A DNA stretch of 64,000 nucleotides. Source: Gemmatimonadota bacterium. Lineage in GTDB: Bacteria > Gemmatimonadota > Gemmatimonadetes > Gemmatimonadales > GWC2-71-9. The notes beneath the pieces are model-generated. The model had not been told where the DNA came from. It saw only the letters and a list, made by a program, of their open reading frames with translations, and searched no databases. Shown here in pieces: positions 20,384 to 28,665 of this stretch (the first letter of the stretch is position 1; every line of letters starts with the position of its first letter). The DNA lies in the NCBI GenBank assembly GCA_040388535.1, contig JAZKBR010000001.1, positions 145,764-209,763 on the forward strand, in the 5' to 3' direction. The position numbers were made by a program, and so were the translations under genes.

Positions 20384-22080
20384 CCCTCGTCCACGAGCTC
20401 CAAATCTAACGAGTCTGCTGCCGCATCCAGCGCCGGATCACGGGTCCGGAGCTCCCGGAGCCGATCGGCCCGCAAGTCCTCGGCGGAAAGGCGCTTTCCC
20501 TTGGGTTGAGTCGGGGCCGAGCCACTGGCACCCTGCTCCAGCTTCACCGTCATGGTGACGCCCATCCGGGCCGAGAGGATAGTCTCGACCACGGCAAGCT
20601 GGCGCTCGACCCCCTCCTGAAACACGGCGCTGTCCGGTCCGAACGCCAGAACCACCTTCCCCGGCGCCTGGAGCCGTGCTGTGGCATGATCGAGCGCCTG
20701 AGCCAACAACCGGCTCTGCCGGGTCGCAGTGGCCAGCACGTCGGGCCAGATCGCCAGGAGCGCCTCGGCGCTCTGCGGCACCGCCATGCTCGGTGCTGCT
20801 CCCTCTGGCGCCGCAGGACTCGACGCCGGAACCGGGCTCGCCGGCGCTGCAGGGGTGACGGCCGCCCGCGCCGAGGGCGCACTTCGCTCCTGAGGTATCG
20901 GCTGCACCGGCGCGCCGGCTGAGGGAACCCAGGCAGCGGGAGTCTCACCACGGAGCAAGGCCTTGAGGTCGAGCATCCGATCCATCATCGCCCAGCGGAG
21001 CAGCAGGGTCTCGAGGACGAGGCGGGGGTTCGCGCTTCGGCGGATCGCCGGCTCGGTGTCGGTGAGCAGCTTGATCATCCGGACCACGTCTTCGGCGCTC
21101 AGGCGCTCGGCCGCGGCCGCCAGGACGGCCCTCGTCGATTCCGGCAGCCCTTCCGGTTCCGCCCCGTAGTGACGCATCACGAGGGCCCGCAGCAGGTCGG
21201 CGAGGCCACCGGCGAATTCCACCAGATCGGCGCCGGCGTCGGCGACGGTATCCATGACACTGAAGACATCGGCGGGACGACGATCGGCCACCAGCGTCAG
21301 GATGGCGGCGTAGGCCGCGTCGTTGACGAGGCCGAGGACATCGCGGACCCGTTCGGCGGTGAGCGGCCCATCACCAAACGAGATGCACTGATCGAGCACC
21401 GACAGGGCGTCACGCATGCCGCCATCGGCGTGACGCGCGATCAGCAGCAGCGCGTCATCTTCGGCGTCGAGTTTCTCGGCGTCGAGCACGGCGCGCAGGC
21501 GCGACTGAATCGCCAGCGGGCCGATACGCCGGAAATCGAAGCGCTGCAACCGCGACATCACTGGTGCGGCCGTGTTGGCAATCTTTTGCGGCTCGGTGGT
21601 CGCGAAGACGAACACCACCCCCGGCGGCGGCTCCTCGAGGATCTTCAGCAGCGCATTCCACGCTTCACGCGTGAGCATGTGCGCTTCGTCAATGATGTAG
21701 ACCTTGTGATGACCGGGTTCGGACGCGGCGTACATCGCCCGTTCACGAAGGTCGCGCGCGTCATCGACGCCGCGATTGGAAGCTGCGTCGATCTCGACGA
21801 CGTCGAGATTGGCCGAGCCGTTCCAGATGCGGAGACAGGCGCCGCACTCACCACACGGCTCACCGGTGGGGTGTTCGCGATCGCGTCGCTCACAATTGAG
21901 CGCCATCGCCAGGATGCGCGCGGCGGTCGTCTTGCCCACGCCACGAGGGCCGGTGAGCAGATAGCCGTGCCCGACACGATTCTTGGCGACGGCACCACGC
22001 AGGGCGGCGGCGACGTGGTCCTGGACGAGGAGGTCGGCAAACCGGCGAGGCCGGTAGCGGCGGGCGAGAGCGATCGACAT
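20380..22080 (-). CDS. dnaX: DNA polymerase III subunit gamma/tau
   Basis: A 566-residue clamp-loader ATPase. The start ATG 22080 gives MSIALARRYRPRRFADLLVQ, the usual N-terminus; the frame upstream runs into the SRP RNA gene. Walker A is GPRGVGKTT (44-52); a cysteine cluster (C63, CGECGAC at about 76-82) forms the zinc site; Walker B is YIIDEAHML. The usual SRC arginine-finger motif reads SRL (MSRLQRFDF). A Pro/Ala-rich linker (about 400-460) leads to a tau-type C-terminal domain. It loads the sliding clamp and links polymerases at the fork. No obvious frameshift signal for a separate gamma form was seen. Confidence 0.95.
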   Translation of the reverse strand: MSIALARRYRPRRFADLLVQDHVAAALRGAVAKNRVGHGYLLTGPRGVGKTTAARILAMALNCERRDREHPTGEPCGECGACLRIWNGSANLDVVEIDAASNRGVDDARDLRERAMYAASEPGHHKVYIIDEAHMLTREAWNALLKILEEPPPGVVFVFATTEPQKIANTAAPVMSRLQRFDFRRIGPLAIQSRLRAVLDAEKLDAEDDALLLIARHADGGMRDALSVLDQCISFGDGPLTAERVRDVLGLVNDAAYAAILTLVADRRPADVFSVMDTVADAGADLVEFAGGLADLLRALVMRHYGAEPEGLPESTRAVLAAAAERLSAEDVVRMIKLLTDTEPAIRRSANPRLVLETLLLRWAMMDRMLDLKALLRGETPAAWVPSAGAPVQPIPQERSAPSARAAVTPAAPASPVPASSPAAPEGAAPSMAVPQSAEALLAIWPDVLATATRQSRLLAQALDHATARLQAPGKVVLAFGPDSAVFQEGVERQLAVVETILSARMGVTMTVKLEQGASGSAPTQPKGKRLSAEDLRADRLRELRTRDPALDAAADSLDLELVDEG

Positions 22081-22107
22081 CGGGTATTCCCGCGCGGTAG
22101 GAAAAAC

Positions 22108-22211
22108 GAAGTGCCCCAGGCACCCCGAAGCGACACCGGACATCGCTTAGCGCTGCTGCCGCTAGGCTCTGACGCGGTTCACGCGCCGGCACCCTTCGGA
22201 CCTGGGGCACC
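22108..22211 (-). ncRNA. ffs: Small SRP RNA (4.5S type) with UAGC apical loop
   Basis: On the minus strand the ends pair: GUGCCCCAGG at the 5' end with CCUGGGGCAC at the 3' end, then CCGAAG with CUUCGG further in. The middle holds UGAACCGCGUCAG and AGCAGCGCUAAGCG, matching the helix 8 asymmetric-loop sequences of bacterial SRP RNAs (B. subtilis: UGAACCGUGUCAG and AGCAGC). The apical loop closed by GCC/GGC is UAGC (plus-strand gcta at 22161-22164) in place of the usual GGAA-type loop. A U-rich tail follows the last helix. It lies directly upstream of dnaX, as scr does in B. subtilis. End points are good to a few bases. Confidence 0.88.
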
Positions 22212-22214
22212 AGC

Positions 22215-22252
22215 AAAATAGCCCGGGGCCCCCCGGATCGGGAGCCCCGGGC
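22215..22252 (-). terminator. Rho-independent terminator after the M14 peptidase gene
   Basis: On the minus strand a perfect 9-bp stem (GCCCGGGGC with GCCCCGGGC) encloses a 14-nt loop and is followed by UAUUUU. It lies between the peptidase stop (22302) and the SRP RNA. The TATTTT run (22220-22215) is placed where a -10 box for the SRP RNA would be expected, about 5 bases before the 5' end, so it may serve twice. No -35 box was recognised. Confidence 0.75.
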
Positions 22253-22301
22253 CGGGCCGGGAAGTTCGTATCCTTTGCTGCAGTGCGCCGGGTCGGGCGC
22301 C

Positions 22302-25010
22302 CTACGGCCGCCCACTTCCAAACAGCACCGCGTTGGTAAACAGCATCGCCGTCCCGCGCCAGAAACCGCGGAACAACGGATTCTCGGCGAATGCAATGAC
22401 ACTCCCGCGCCCCGCCGATTCCACGCTCGCCCACACGGAACCGCTGAGATACTTCGCCGTGTTGCCGGGCCACGAGAATCCGGCGAGCACCGGATCCTTC
22501 TCGTCGAACACCACCACATTCTCGCCGGTCTTTGAAGGCTTCAGGAAATCACCCGGCACCGGCACCGCGAGCTTGTCGCGGGTGTAGCCCCAGGTGAGCC
22601 AGTGCGACAGATCAAGCGTTGCGCGCGCGATCGCCCCCGGGACTCCCTCGGGCCGGCTGTTGCCCTTGGCACTCGGGCTCACAAACGGCGCCCGCGCGCC
22701 GGTCGAGGTGATCGCGGTATCACCCGGCTCGAGTTTCTTCTTGTCGTCCTTGGGCTCGTCGGCCACGCTCCGCAATCCCATCTCCTTGTTCTCGAGCACG
22801 GACGTCGCCGAGCCGAGCGCAATCAGGGCCCCACCGCCGCGCACCCAGTCGCGCAACCGGTTCATTCCGCTGGCGCCCAGCGCCCCGGCATAACTCCCCT
22901 CGGGGAGAATGATCACGTTGAAGCGCTCGAGCGACGCGCCGCTCAGGCGTCGTGCATCGACCGCAGTGAAAGTCTGGTGCAACTCCTTCTCGAGATACCA
23001 CCAGACATCGCCGAACGACGTCTGCGAGACACCATCGCCACCCACCACGATGATCTTCGGTGCCCGCACCGGTATCATCGTCGGACTTCCCACGCCGGCG
23101 CTCCCCGCGTCGGGGAACCCCGACTGGATCGCCTTCACTGCCACACCGTTCGCCGGGCCGAGTGCCGCAATGCGCCCGTGCACCGTTTCGGGGTTGCGAC
23201 CGACACGTAGCAGGAAGGTTCCCGCGGGATAGGTCGTGCCATCCGCTCGGGTCGGCTCCGTTGCCACGTTCACCACGAACCCCTCAGCGAGCAACCGCAT
23301 CGCCAGCACCTCGGCGGCCCGTGTGCCCCCGGCAAAGAGGTAGGCGCTCTGGGCACGCGGCGGCGCGTCGATCAACACCTGGGCGGTTCCGATATCGGCG
23401 AGAGGGCGGCTGGCGCTGGGGGCCGGTTCGTCGGTCCAGGCTGCATCGAGACCATGCACCAGTGGCAGGGCCCACGCGGTCACATCGTAGAACTCGTAGT
23501 CCTCGCGAGGTGCGTCGTCGCCGCGGCGACGGTTGCGCTCCCAACGATCGAGCGCCTGCCGCGCAAAGGCGGAGTCGATCGTCGACTTCGGTTCGAGCAT
23601 CGCGGCGGCGAGTCGGCCCTGCGGCTGCGCGAAGTCCACCACGTAGGATCCTGCCGGAAAGGTCTTTCGCGCCGCGGGTCCGCCGAGATAGTCGTTGGCG
23701 CGGAGCGCCGTCCACGGCTCGGTGAGCACCGATGCTTCCACACCCTGGAAGGCAAGAAGGTCGATCACTTCGCGCGTCCGTGCCGGATCATTCCCCGGAA
23801 GAATCACGACGCGGCGCACCGCGCGCCCGACCGGTTCGGCGAGTGCGGTCGCGAAGAACTCGTAGTAGTCCTTGAGCCGCGCTTCACGGTTTGCCGCGAG
23901 GGTCGCGGCCGTCGCCATGGTCGCGACGAAGTGATGCGCGATGCCATCGCGGAAGGTGGTCACCGTGCCGTCATCCTTCGTGGTCGCGAGCCGCGGTCCG
24001 CCGTCGGTTTCGAAGGTCATCCCGGTCGCTCCGTTCAGCGAAGGCCAGGAATCCCAATAACCGGCGTAGAAGAGGTCGAACTCATCGCGTACGAAGAAGG
24101 GCCAGCTGTTGGCATCGAACGCCGCGGCATTTCCCTTCCCGAATGCCTCGAGCCACTTCACGCTCGCAGCGGGCAGATTCTGGTTGATCGGCATCGCGGC
24201 GGGCGGGAAGAAGTACTGTGCCGTGGTGCTGTGCAGGTCGACGAAGACCTGCGGATGCCAGCGACGCACGGCCCCGGCTGTCGCGCGCGACTCCGCCTGC
24301 GACAGCGCCACCAGATCGCGATTCATGTCGAAGCGATAGTGGTTGAGCCGCCCCTGAATCGACCACGGTTCGCCGCCCTCGAGCGCCATCGACTCACCGC
24401 TGCCGAGGGCGAGCGAGTTGCTCCACGCAGCGAAGCGCTCGTGCCCGTCGGGGTTCTGCGACGGATTGATGATCACGACCGTGTTGTCGAGGATCGCCTT
24501 GACCTGTGCCGACTCGGAGGCAAGCAGGGTGTACGCGGTCATCATCGCCGATTCGAAACCAGCGGGCTCGTTGCCGTGGATCGAGTGCGAGAAGAGGGCA
24601 ATTGCCGGCGTCCTGGCGGCAATCGCTGCCGCGTCGGCGCGGGATGTCTTCCGCGGATCGGCCAGCGCGGCAACGTCAGCCCGGATCTGCTCCAGCCGCG
24701 CGATGTTGGCCGGGCTGGAAATGATCAATAGCCGCATCACCTTCCCTTCAGCGGTCGCCCCCGTGACCTCCGTGCGGACCCGGTCGGGCGCCGCGGCAAT
24801 CATCGCATCGAGCGTGCGTTGCTGCTCGTGGTACATCGTCTGGCGGCTGCCGATGGGGTGCCCCAGCAGCGAATCAGGACGCGGTACTCCGGCGCGATAG
24901 GGGGCGTAGCCATAGAACGACCAGTTGTTACCTCCCTGGGCGCTGAGGACCGACGGCACGAGCAGGAGTGCGGCGAGCAGGAGTCGGCGAAATGGCAGCA
25001 GGACTGTCAT
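22302..25010 (-). CDS. Secreted M14-family zinc carboxypeptidase
   Basis: A 902-residue protein with an N-terminal signal peptide (LLLAALLLVPSVLSAQ). The metallocarboxypeptidase domain (about 60-390) has zinc ligands His-145 and Glu-148 (SIHGNEPAG) and His-260 (FVDLHSTTAQYF), plus INPSQNPDGHER and RFDMNRDLVA for substrate binding. The C-terminal half carries a class I glutamine amidotransferase-like region (about 670-760, with FNVIILPEGSYAGAL) and further beta-rich sequence. Such large M14 proteins are common in Gemmatimonadota and Bacteroidota and probably degrade peptides in the periplasm or outside; the natural substrate is unknown. It ends before a clear terminator. Confidence 0.88.
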   Translation of the reverse strand: MTVLLPFRRLLLAALLLVPSVLSAQGGNNWSFYGYAPYRAGVPRPDSLLGHPIGSRQTMYHEQQRTLDAMIAAAPDRVRTEVTGATAEGKVMRLLIISSPANIARLEQIRADVAALADPRKTSRADAAAIAARTPAIALFSHSIHGNEPAGFESAMMTAYTLLASESAQVKAILDNTVVIINPSQNPDGHERFAAWSNSLALGSGESMALEGGEPWSIQGRLNHYRFDMNRDLVALSQAESRATAGAVRRWHPQVFVDLHSTTAQYFFPPAAMPINQNLPAASVKWLEAFGKGNAAAFDANSWPFFVRDEFDLFYAGYWDSWPSLNGATGMTFETDGGPRLATTKDDGTVTTFRDGIAHHFVATMATAATLAANREARLKDYYEFFATALAEPVGRAVRRVVILPGNDPARTREVIDLLAFQGVEASVLTEPWTALRANDYLGGPAARKTFPAGSYVVDFAQPQGRLAAAMLEPKSTIDSAFARQALDRWERNRRRGDDAPREDYEFYDVTAWALPLVHGLDAAWTDEPAPSASRPLADIGTAQVLIDAPPRAQSAYLFAGGTRAAEVLAMRLLAEGFVVNVATEPTRADGTTYPAGTFLLRVGRNPETVHGRIAALGPANGVAVKAIQSGFPDAGSAGVGSPTMIPVRAPKIIVVGGDGVSQTSFGDVWWYLEKELHQTFTAVDARRLSGASLERFNVIILPEGSYAGALGASGMNRLRDWVRGGGALIALGSATSVLENKEMGLRSVADEPKDDKKKLEPGDTAITSTGARAPFVSPSAKGNSRPEGVPGAIARATLDLSHWLTWGYTRDKLAVPVPGDFLKPSKTGENVVVFDEKDPVLAGFSWPGNTAKYLSGSVWASVESAGRGSVIAFAENPLFRGFWRGTAMLFTNAVLFGSGRP

Positions 25011-25068
25011 AGGGATCTGCGGAAGGGAGGGAGGGAAACCAGCGGGAGTCGCCAGCTATGAGTTTACG

Positions 25069-25186
25069 AGGAGAAGGGAGAAGGGAGAAGGGAGAAGGGA
25101 GAAGGGTGATGGGAAGGGGGAGTCTCTAGTCTCTAGTCTCAAGTCTCTAGTCTCCCTTCTCCCTTCTCGCCTCTCGCTTCTCGTCT
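25069..25186. repeat. Nested heptamer arrays: GAGAAGG, AGTCTCT, CTTCTCC
   Basis: 25071-25106 is a GAGAAGG array, 25121-25155 a run of five AGTCTCT units, and 25152-25184 the inverse CTTCTCC/CTTCTCG array. The outer arms are inverted repeats; the middle array is of a different heptamer. The right arm overlaps the 3' end of the YihY-family gene and encodes its last residues. No palindromic core is present here. Confidence 0.9.
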
Positions 25187-26181
25187 GTCGGTGTCGGCGG
25201 CGGTGGCGCCGCCTGCGCGGCAGCCAGCAGCTTCGCCGTGTGAGCGCGGTCCCAGACGTCCGCCGCGGCGGCACCAATCAGGAAGACCAGAGACATGTAC
25301 CAGAGCCAGAGGATGATCAACAGCGCGGCGCCGACATTGGCGTCGACCGAGTATTGGCCGCCGCGGTTCAGGTACGTCAGGTAGAGCCCGAACAACCGCT
25401 TGGCGATTTCGAATCCCGCCGTCGCGACCGTGCTGGCGAGCAGTGCCCCCGACCACGCGAGTCGCTTCGGCGAGGCGTAGCGGTACAGGGCCATGAAGAG
25501 CGACATCGAGAAGAGGATTGCCACCATGGCGCCGAGGATCTGGCCCAGGCCGCTCACGAAAAAGGTCCACGGCGGGTCGAGCGCGACGCCCCGAGCCTTG
25601 AAGAGGGCCAGCCCTGCCGAGACCATCGTGTTCGCGAGCGCGAGCACCACGACAACGGCAACCATCGCCAGATCGCGCAACTTCGCAAAGAGGTAGCCGA
25701 CGAGATAGCTCACCACGAAGCCACCAGGGGCAGGGCGGGCCCGGACCTGGAAGATCGACGAGAGACAGGTCCGGATGGCTCCAAAGAGGCGGGTGCTGAA
25801 CCAGAGGAATGCCGGGATGGCGAAGAGCGTCAGCTGGCTCCGGTAGCCGCGGATCTTGTCGAAGATGCTCTCGACCAGCGCGAACGGGTCGTCGGTGGTG
25901 AAGTGGCTATGGTCGGGGAGGAAGGCCGAGAGCACCGCAGCAGGATCGGCCGAGCCGAAATTGGCCGTCTGGCTGAGGAGATAGCCCAGCCCCGCGATGA
26001 TCAGGATTGCCAGCGGGATCAGCGCCAGCATTGCATCGAACGTGAGTGCCGAGGCCAGAAACGGCAGGTTGGCGCGGTCGAGCACCTCGAGGAGGTGGAG
26101 CAGCCAGCGCGGCAGTCCCGCCACGCCAGAGAGCCCGCTGGGTGGCGGGCTCTGTGGGGGAGGTACGGCGGCTGCCTTCAC
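25147..26181 (-). CDS. YihY/BrkB-family inner-membrane protein
   Basis: A 344-residue protein with about six membrane helices and the family hallmarks: FLASALTFDAMLALIPLAILIIAGLGYLL near the start, ALIVESIF-like spacing, then GALLASTVATAGFEIAKRLFGLYLTYLNRGGQYSVDANVGAALLIILWLWYMSLVFLIGAAAADVWDR. The family (formerly called ribonuclease BN by error) has no settled function. The C-terminal tail after residue 320 is Pro/Ala-rich and the last dozen residues (EKREARREKGD) are encoded by the heptamer repeat. GTG start directly abuts the stop of the YtxH-like gene upstream. Confidence 0.9.
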   Translation of the reverse strand: MKAAAVPPPQSPPPSGLSGVAGLPRWLLHLLEVLDRANLPFLASALTFDAMLALIPLAILIIAGLGYLLSQTANFGSADPAAVLSAFLPDHSHFTTDDPFALVESIFDKIRGYRSQLTLFAIPAFLWFSTRLFGAIRTCLSSIFQVRARPAPGGFVVSYLVGYLFAKLRDLAMVAVVVVLALANTMVSAGLALFKARGVALDPPWTFFVSGLGQILGAMVAILFSMSLFMALYRYASPKRLAWSGALLASTVATAGFEIAKRLFGLYLTYLNRGGQYSVDANVGAALLIILWLWYMSLVFLIGAAAADVWDRAHTAKLLAAAQAAPPPPTPTDEKREARREKGD

Positions 26182-26610
26182 TCAGGCGTCGGTGTCATCG
26201 TCGTCGTCATCATCGGCCACGCCATCGGCCGCGATGGTGGCTCGTCGCCGCGCCCGGGCGTCGGCGAGCCGGCGCTCGAGTTCATCGCGCGCACCGGCCG
26301 CGGTCTCCTGTACCGCACGGCGACCATCGCGCACCTCGCCCTTCACGTCGTCGGCCCACTCCGCCACGGTGGACTTGAGCTTCCGACCGCGGGTCTCGAT
26401 CTCGTCCGTCAATTCGTCGAAGCGATCCTCGGCCTCGGCCTTCAGGCGACGCGCCCGCTTGCTGATGTCCCGGCGGGTCCGCTCACCGGCCTGCGGAGCA
26501 AAGAGGAGCCCGAGGCCGGCGCCGAGCACCGCTCCGAAGAGAAACCACTTCACACCAGATGCGCCGTCGCTTTCGACGACGGTGAACTCGCGATCGTCAC
26601 GCAAACCCAT
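26182..26610 (-). CDS. YtxH-like membrane-anchored protein
   Basis: A 142-residue protein with one N-terminal membrane helix (VKWFLFGAVLGAGLGLLFAPQAGERTRRDI), which includes the GLLFAPQSGxxTR-like motif of the YtxH family, followed by a long charged helix with coiled-coil character (KAEAEDRFDELTDEIETRGR) and an acidic Asp-rich tail. The start was set at ATG 26610 (MGLRDDREF); the longer frame upstream overlaps the aldolase gene. YtxH proteins are stress-linked in Bacillus but have no assigned activity. It abuts the YihY-family gene with no gap, so the two are probably co-expressed. Confidence 0.85.
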   Translation of the reverse strand: MGLRDDREFTVVESDGASGVKWFLFGAVLGAGLGLLFAPQAGERTRRDISKRARRLKAEAEDRFDELTDEIETRGRKLKSTVAEWADDVKGEVRDGRRAVQETAAGARDELERRLADARARRRATIAADGVADDDDDDDTDA

Positions 26611-26627
26611 ACCCACTCTCCTGCGGG

Positions 26628-28043
26628 CTACTCGCCCGCGTCGGGATCGTCTTCGGCCTGTGCCCCGCTGTGCGCCAGGGCGCCGGCAGCGAGTGAAGGC
26701 GCCGTAATATGGCTCCGAACCAGCGTCGATGTCCCCTTCACACCCAACTGGTCGAAGAGGAAGCCGAACGTCTTCTCGAGGTCGGCGCCAATCTTCTGAC
26801 GAACGTCGGCTGGGAGCGACCACATCTCCTGCTTGAACGGCCCGATCGCCTTCTTGCGGGCCTTGTAGTAGAACTGCTCGTCGGAATCGCCGGCCTTCCG
26901 CTCCGACTGCGCATTCGCGTCGAGCCAGCGATAGGCGCGGTCGCGGAGTTCCGACGGGAGCGCCGGGTGGTCCCAGACGATGTTCTGAAAGTTGGTGGCA
27001 AGGTGGATCTCCACCGTCTCGATCCGCGGGAAGTTGCCGAAGGCGTTGCTGGGCAACGTGGACGCCCCGTGCTGGACGGCTCCCCCCATCTGGTAGTCCT
27101 CGCGCCCGGCCTTGCTCAAGGCCTCGAGGGCCACCAGATCGAGCTTGACGTCGGCGATGGTGCCATCCGGGAGGACCACGCCACCGTGCGAGGTCCCGGT
27201 CTGGACCGAGATCTTGCTGATGCCGGCGTAGTCACCCTTGGCCGCAAGGGTCCGATTGAACCCCTGCATGAAGGCGTGGAGCTCCTCCACCGTGGAGTTC
27301 TTGTGACCGACCTCACCGATTTCGGCTCCCACCGAGACGGTGACTCCGGCCGGCTCACGGTCACGGATGAACTGAGTGATCTCGGCCGCGCGCTCGTAGT
27401 TGGTCCGCTGCTGCTCGTCGAGGGTCGGGAAGGAGAGATCAACCAGGGTGGAGGTGTCGACGTCGATGTTGAAGAAGCCGGCGGCGATCTCCTCGGCGAT
27501 AAGCTTCTTGACCTCGCCGACTTCGAGCTCGGGGTCGGCCTGGTACTTGGTGGCGTTGACCTGGCAATGATCCCCCTGGATGAAGAGGGGGAAGTGATAC
27601 CCCTCCCGAAGGGCCGCGCCGATCAGGACCGCCACATACTCGGCCGGACGCTGATCCGTGTAGGCGATCTCGGACCGGGCGATCTCGATGATTATGGCCG
27701 CGCCATCGATCTTGAGGGCCGAACGGAATACGGCCCGGGCGGTATCGTAGGCCATCATCCGGATGTTGATGGCAGGGACGGTGAAGCCGGAACACTCCCC
27801 CCGCCCTCGGGCGAGGTAGAGGTCGTGGATTGACGCCGGCTTGACCCCGGCGGCCTGGCCGAGCTGCCAGAGTAAGGTGCGGGCACCCTCCTTATCGGCG
27901 CTCTCGCCGAAGACCGCCATTGCCACCAGCGCATCCATCGCGTCCGAACGGAGCAGCTCGGGTCGGGACATTTCCACACCACTCCCGGCCCTCGTGACTG
28001 CCCCGCCGAACAGCTCCAGCCCCTTCGTGCTCCCCACGGTCAT
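26628..28043 (-). CDS. Class II fructose-bisphosphate aldolase family, long form
   Basis: A 471-residue zinc aldolase. Core TIM-barrel motifs are visible: GFTVPAINIR (residues 87-96), the zinc-ligand segment IQGDHCQVNA (155-164, His-159), DVDTSTLVDLSFPTLDEQQ, VGAEIGEVGHKNS and ISVQTGTSHGGVVLPDG. The protein is well over 100 residues longer than typical class II FBA, with an N-terminal helical extension of about 80 residues and a C-terminal extension. It should split fructose-1,6-bisphosphate or a related ketose bisphosphate. The start at ATG 28043 follows GGGGAGATGTG. pyk and pgi lie across the gap on the other strand, which favours glycolysis. Confidence 0.85.
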   Translation of the reverse strand: MTVGSTKGLELFGGAVTRAGSGVEMSRPELLRSDAMDALVAMAVFGESADKEGARTLLWQLGQAAGVKPASIHDLYLARGRGECSGFTVPAINIRMMAYDTARAVFRSALKIDGAAIIIEIARSEIAYTDQRPAEYVAVLIGAALREGYHFPLFIQGDHCQVNATKYQADPELEVGEVKKLIAEEIAAGFFNIDVDTSTLVDLSFPTLDEQQRTNYERAAEITQFIRDREPAGVTVSVGAEIGEVGHKNSTVEELHAFMQGFNRTLAAKGDYAGISKISVQTGTSHGGVVLPDGTIADVKLDLVALEALSKAGREDYQMGGAVQHGASTLPSNAFGNFPRIETVEIHLATNFQNIVWDHPALPSELRDRAYRWLDANAQSERKAGDSDEQFYYKARKKAIGPFKQEMWSLPADVRQKIGADLEKTFGFLFDQLGVKGTSTLVRSHITAPSLAAGALAHSGAQAEDDPDAGE

Positions 28044-28665
28044 CACATCTCCCCGAGTCGAATTGGAAACCATCCGTCACAATCTATGGCTCGCCCATGA
28101 CGAGGGCAAACTCCGATTCGACAAGCGCTTGGGTGGCCTCCGGACCCCTCCGAAGAGCGAGATGCGACACTGTCACAACCCTGATTTTCCACATGAGTTG
28201 CGCATGTGAACCAATTGTTGAACATGGAGTTACGAAAATCGAGTAAGGTGGAAAACCCATGTTGACCAGAACTTGTTGCAACCAGACGACTTGGTTACCG
28301 TGAGCCGGAGTTCTCCCCAGATTCCGGCGTGGAAAAGTTTTCCAATCCACAAATGTGAGCAGTCATTTCAGCACTGTGATGTCGCAATTTCACGGTGTGG
28401 AAAGTTCGTGCGTCAATGAGCGGGCACTCATTCCGGCTCCTGAGCTGATGCCGAGTCCGGCTCGTCGGCGTGTGGATAACCACCTCTCCACAATCCACGA
28501 CAACTGTGGTGAAGTGACGATTTTCCGACGTCAAGGGGGCTGGGCGTCGACCCTTCGGAGGGCGCCGGTGATTGCCCCGATGAGAAGGGGGACGATGGAC
28601 GCTATACTTGTGGGCTTCCCTGCCCCGAGAGTGTGTCGGGCCCCTTTCTGGAGTGAGCTGAACTG
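28044..28665. other. AT-richer intergenic region with DnaA-box-like sites (candidate replication origin)
   Basis: This 622-bp gap between divergent genes is AT-richer than the rest of the window. It holds one exact DnaA box, TGTGGATAA at 28471-28479, and near matches: TTTTCCACA 28185-28193, GGTGGAAAA 28247-28255, CGTGGAAAA 28328-28336 and TGTGGAAAG 28396-28404. A perfect 15-bp palindrome TGGAAAAGTTTTCCA lies at 28330-28344. A possible -10 box TATACT (28603-28608) and a weak hairpin (28624-28640) precede pyk. dnaA and dnaN are not in the window, so an origin is a hypothesis; a DnaA-titrating or regulatory site is the alternative. Confidence 0.45.

Noticed and set aside
22081-22143. Upstream start of dnaX giving 587 residues
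   Set aside because: The extra segment lies inside the SRP RNA gene; MSIALARRYRPRRF at 22080 is the family N-terminus.
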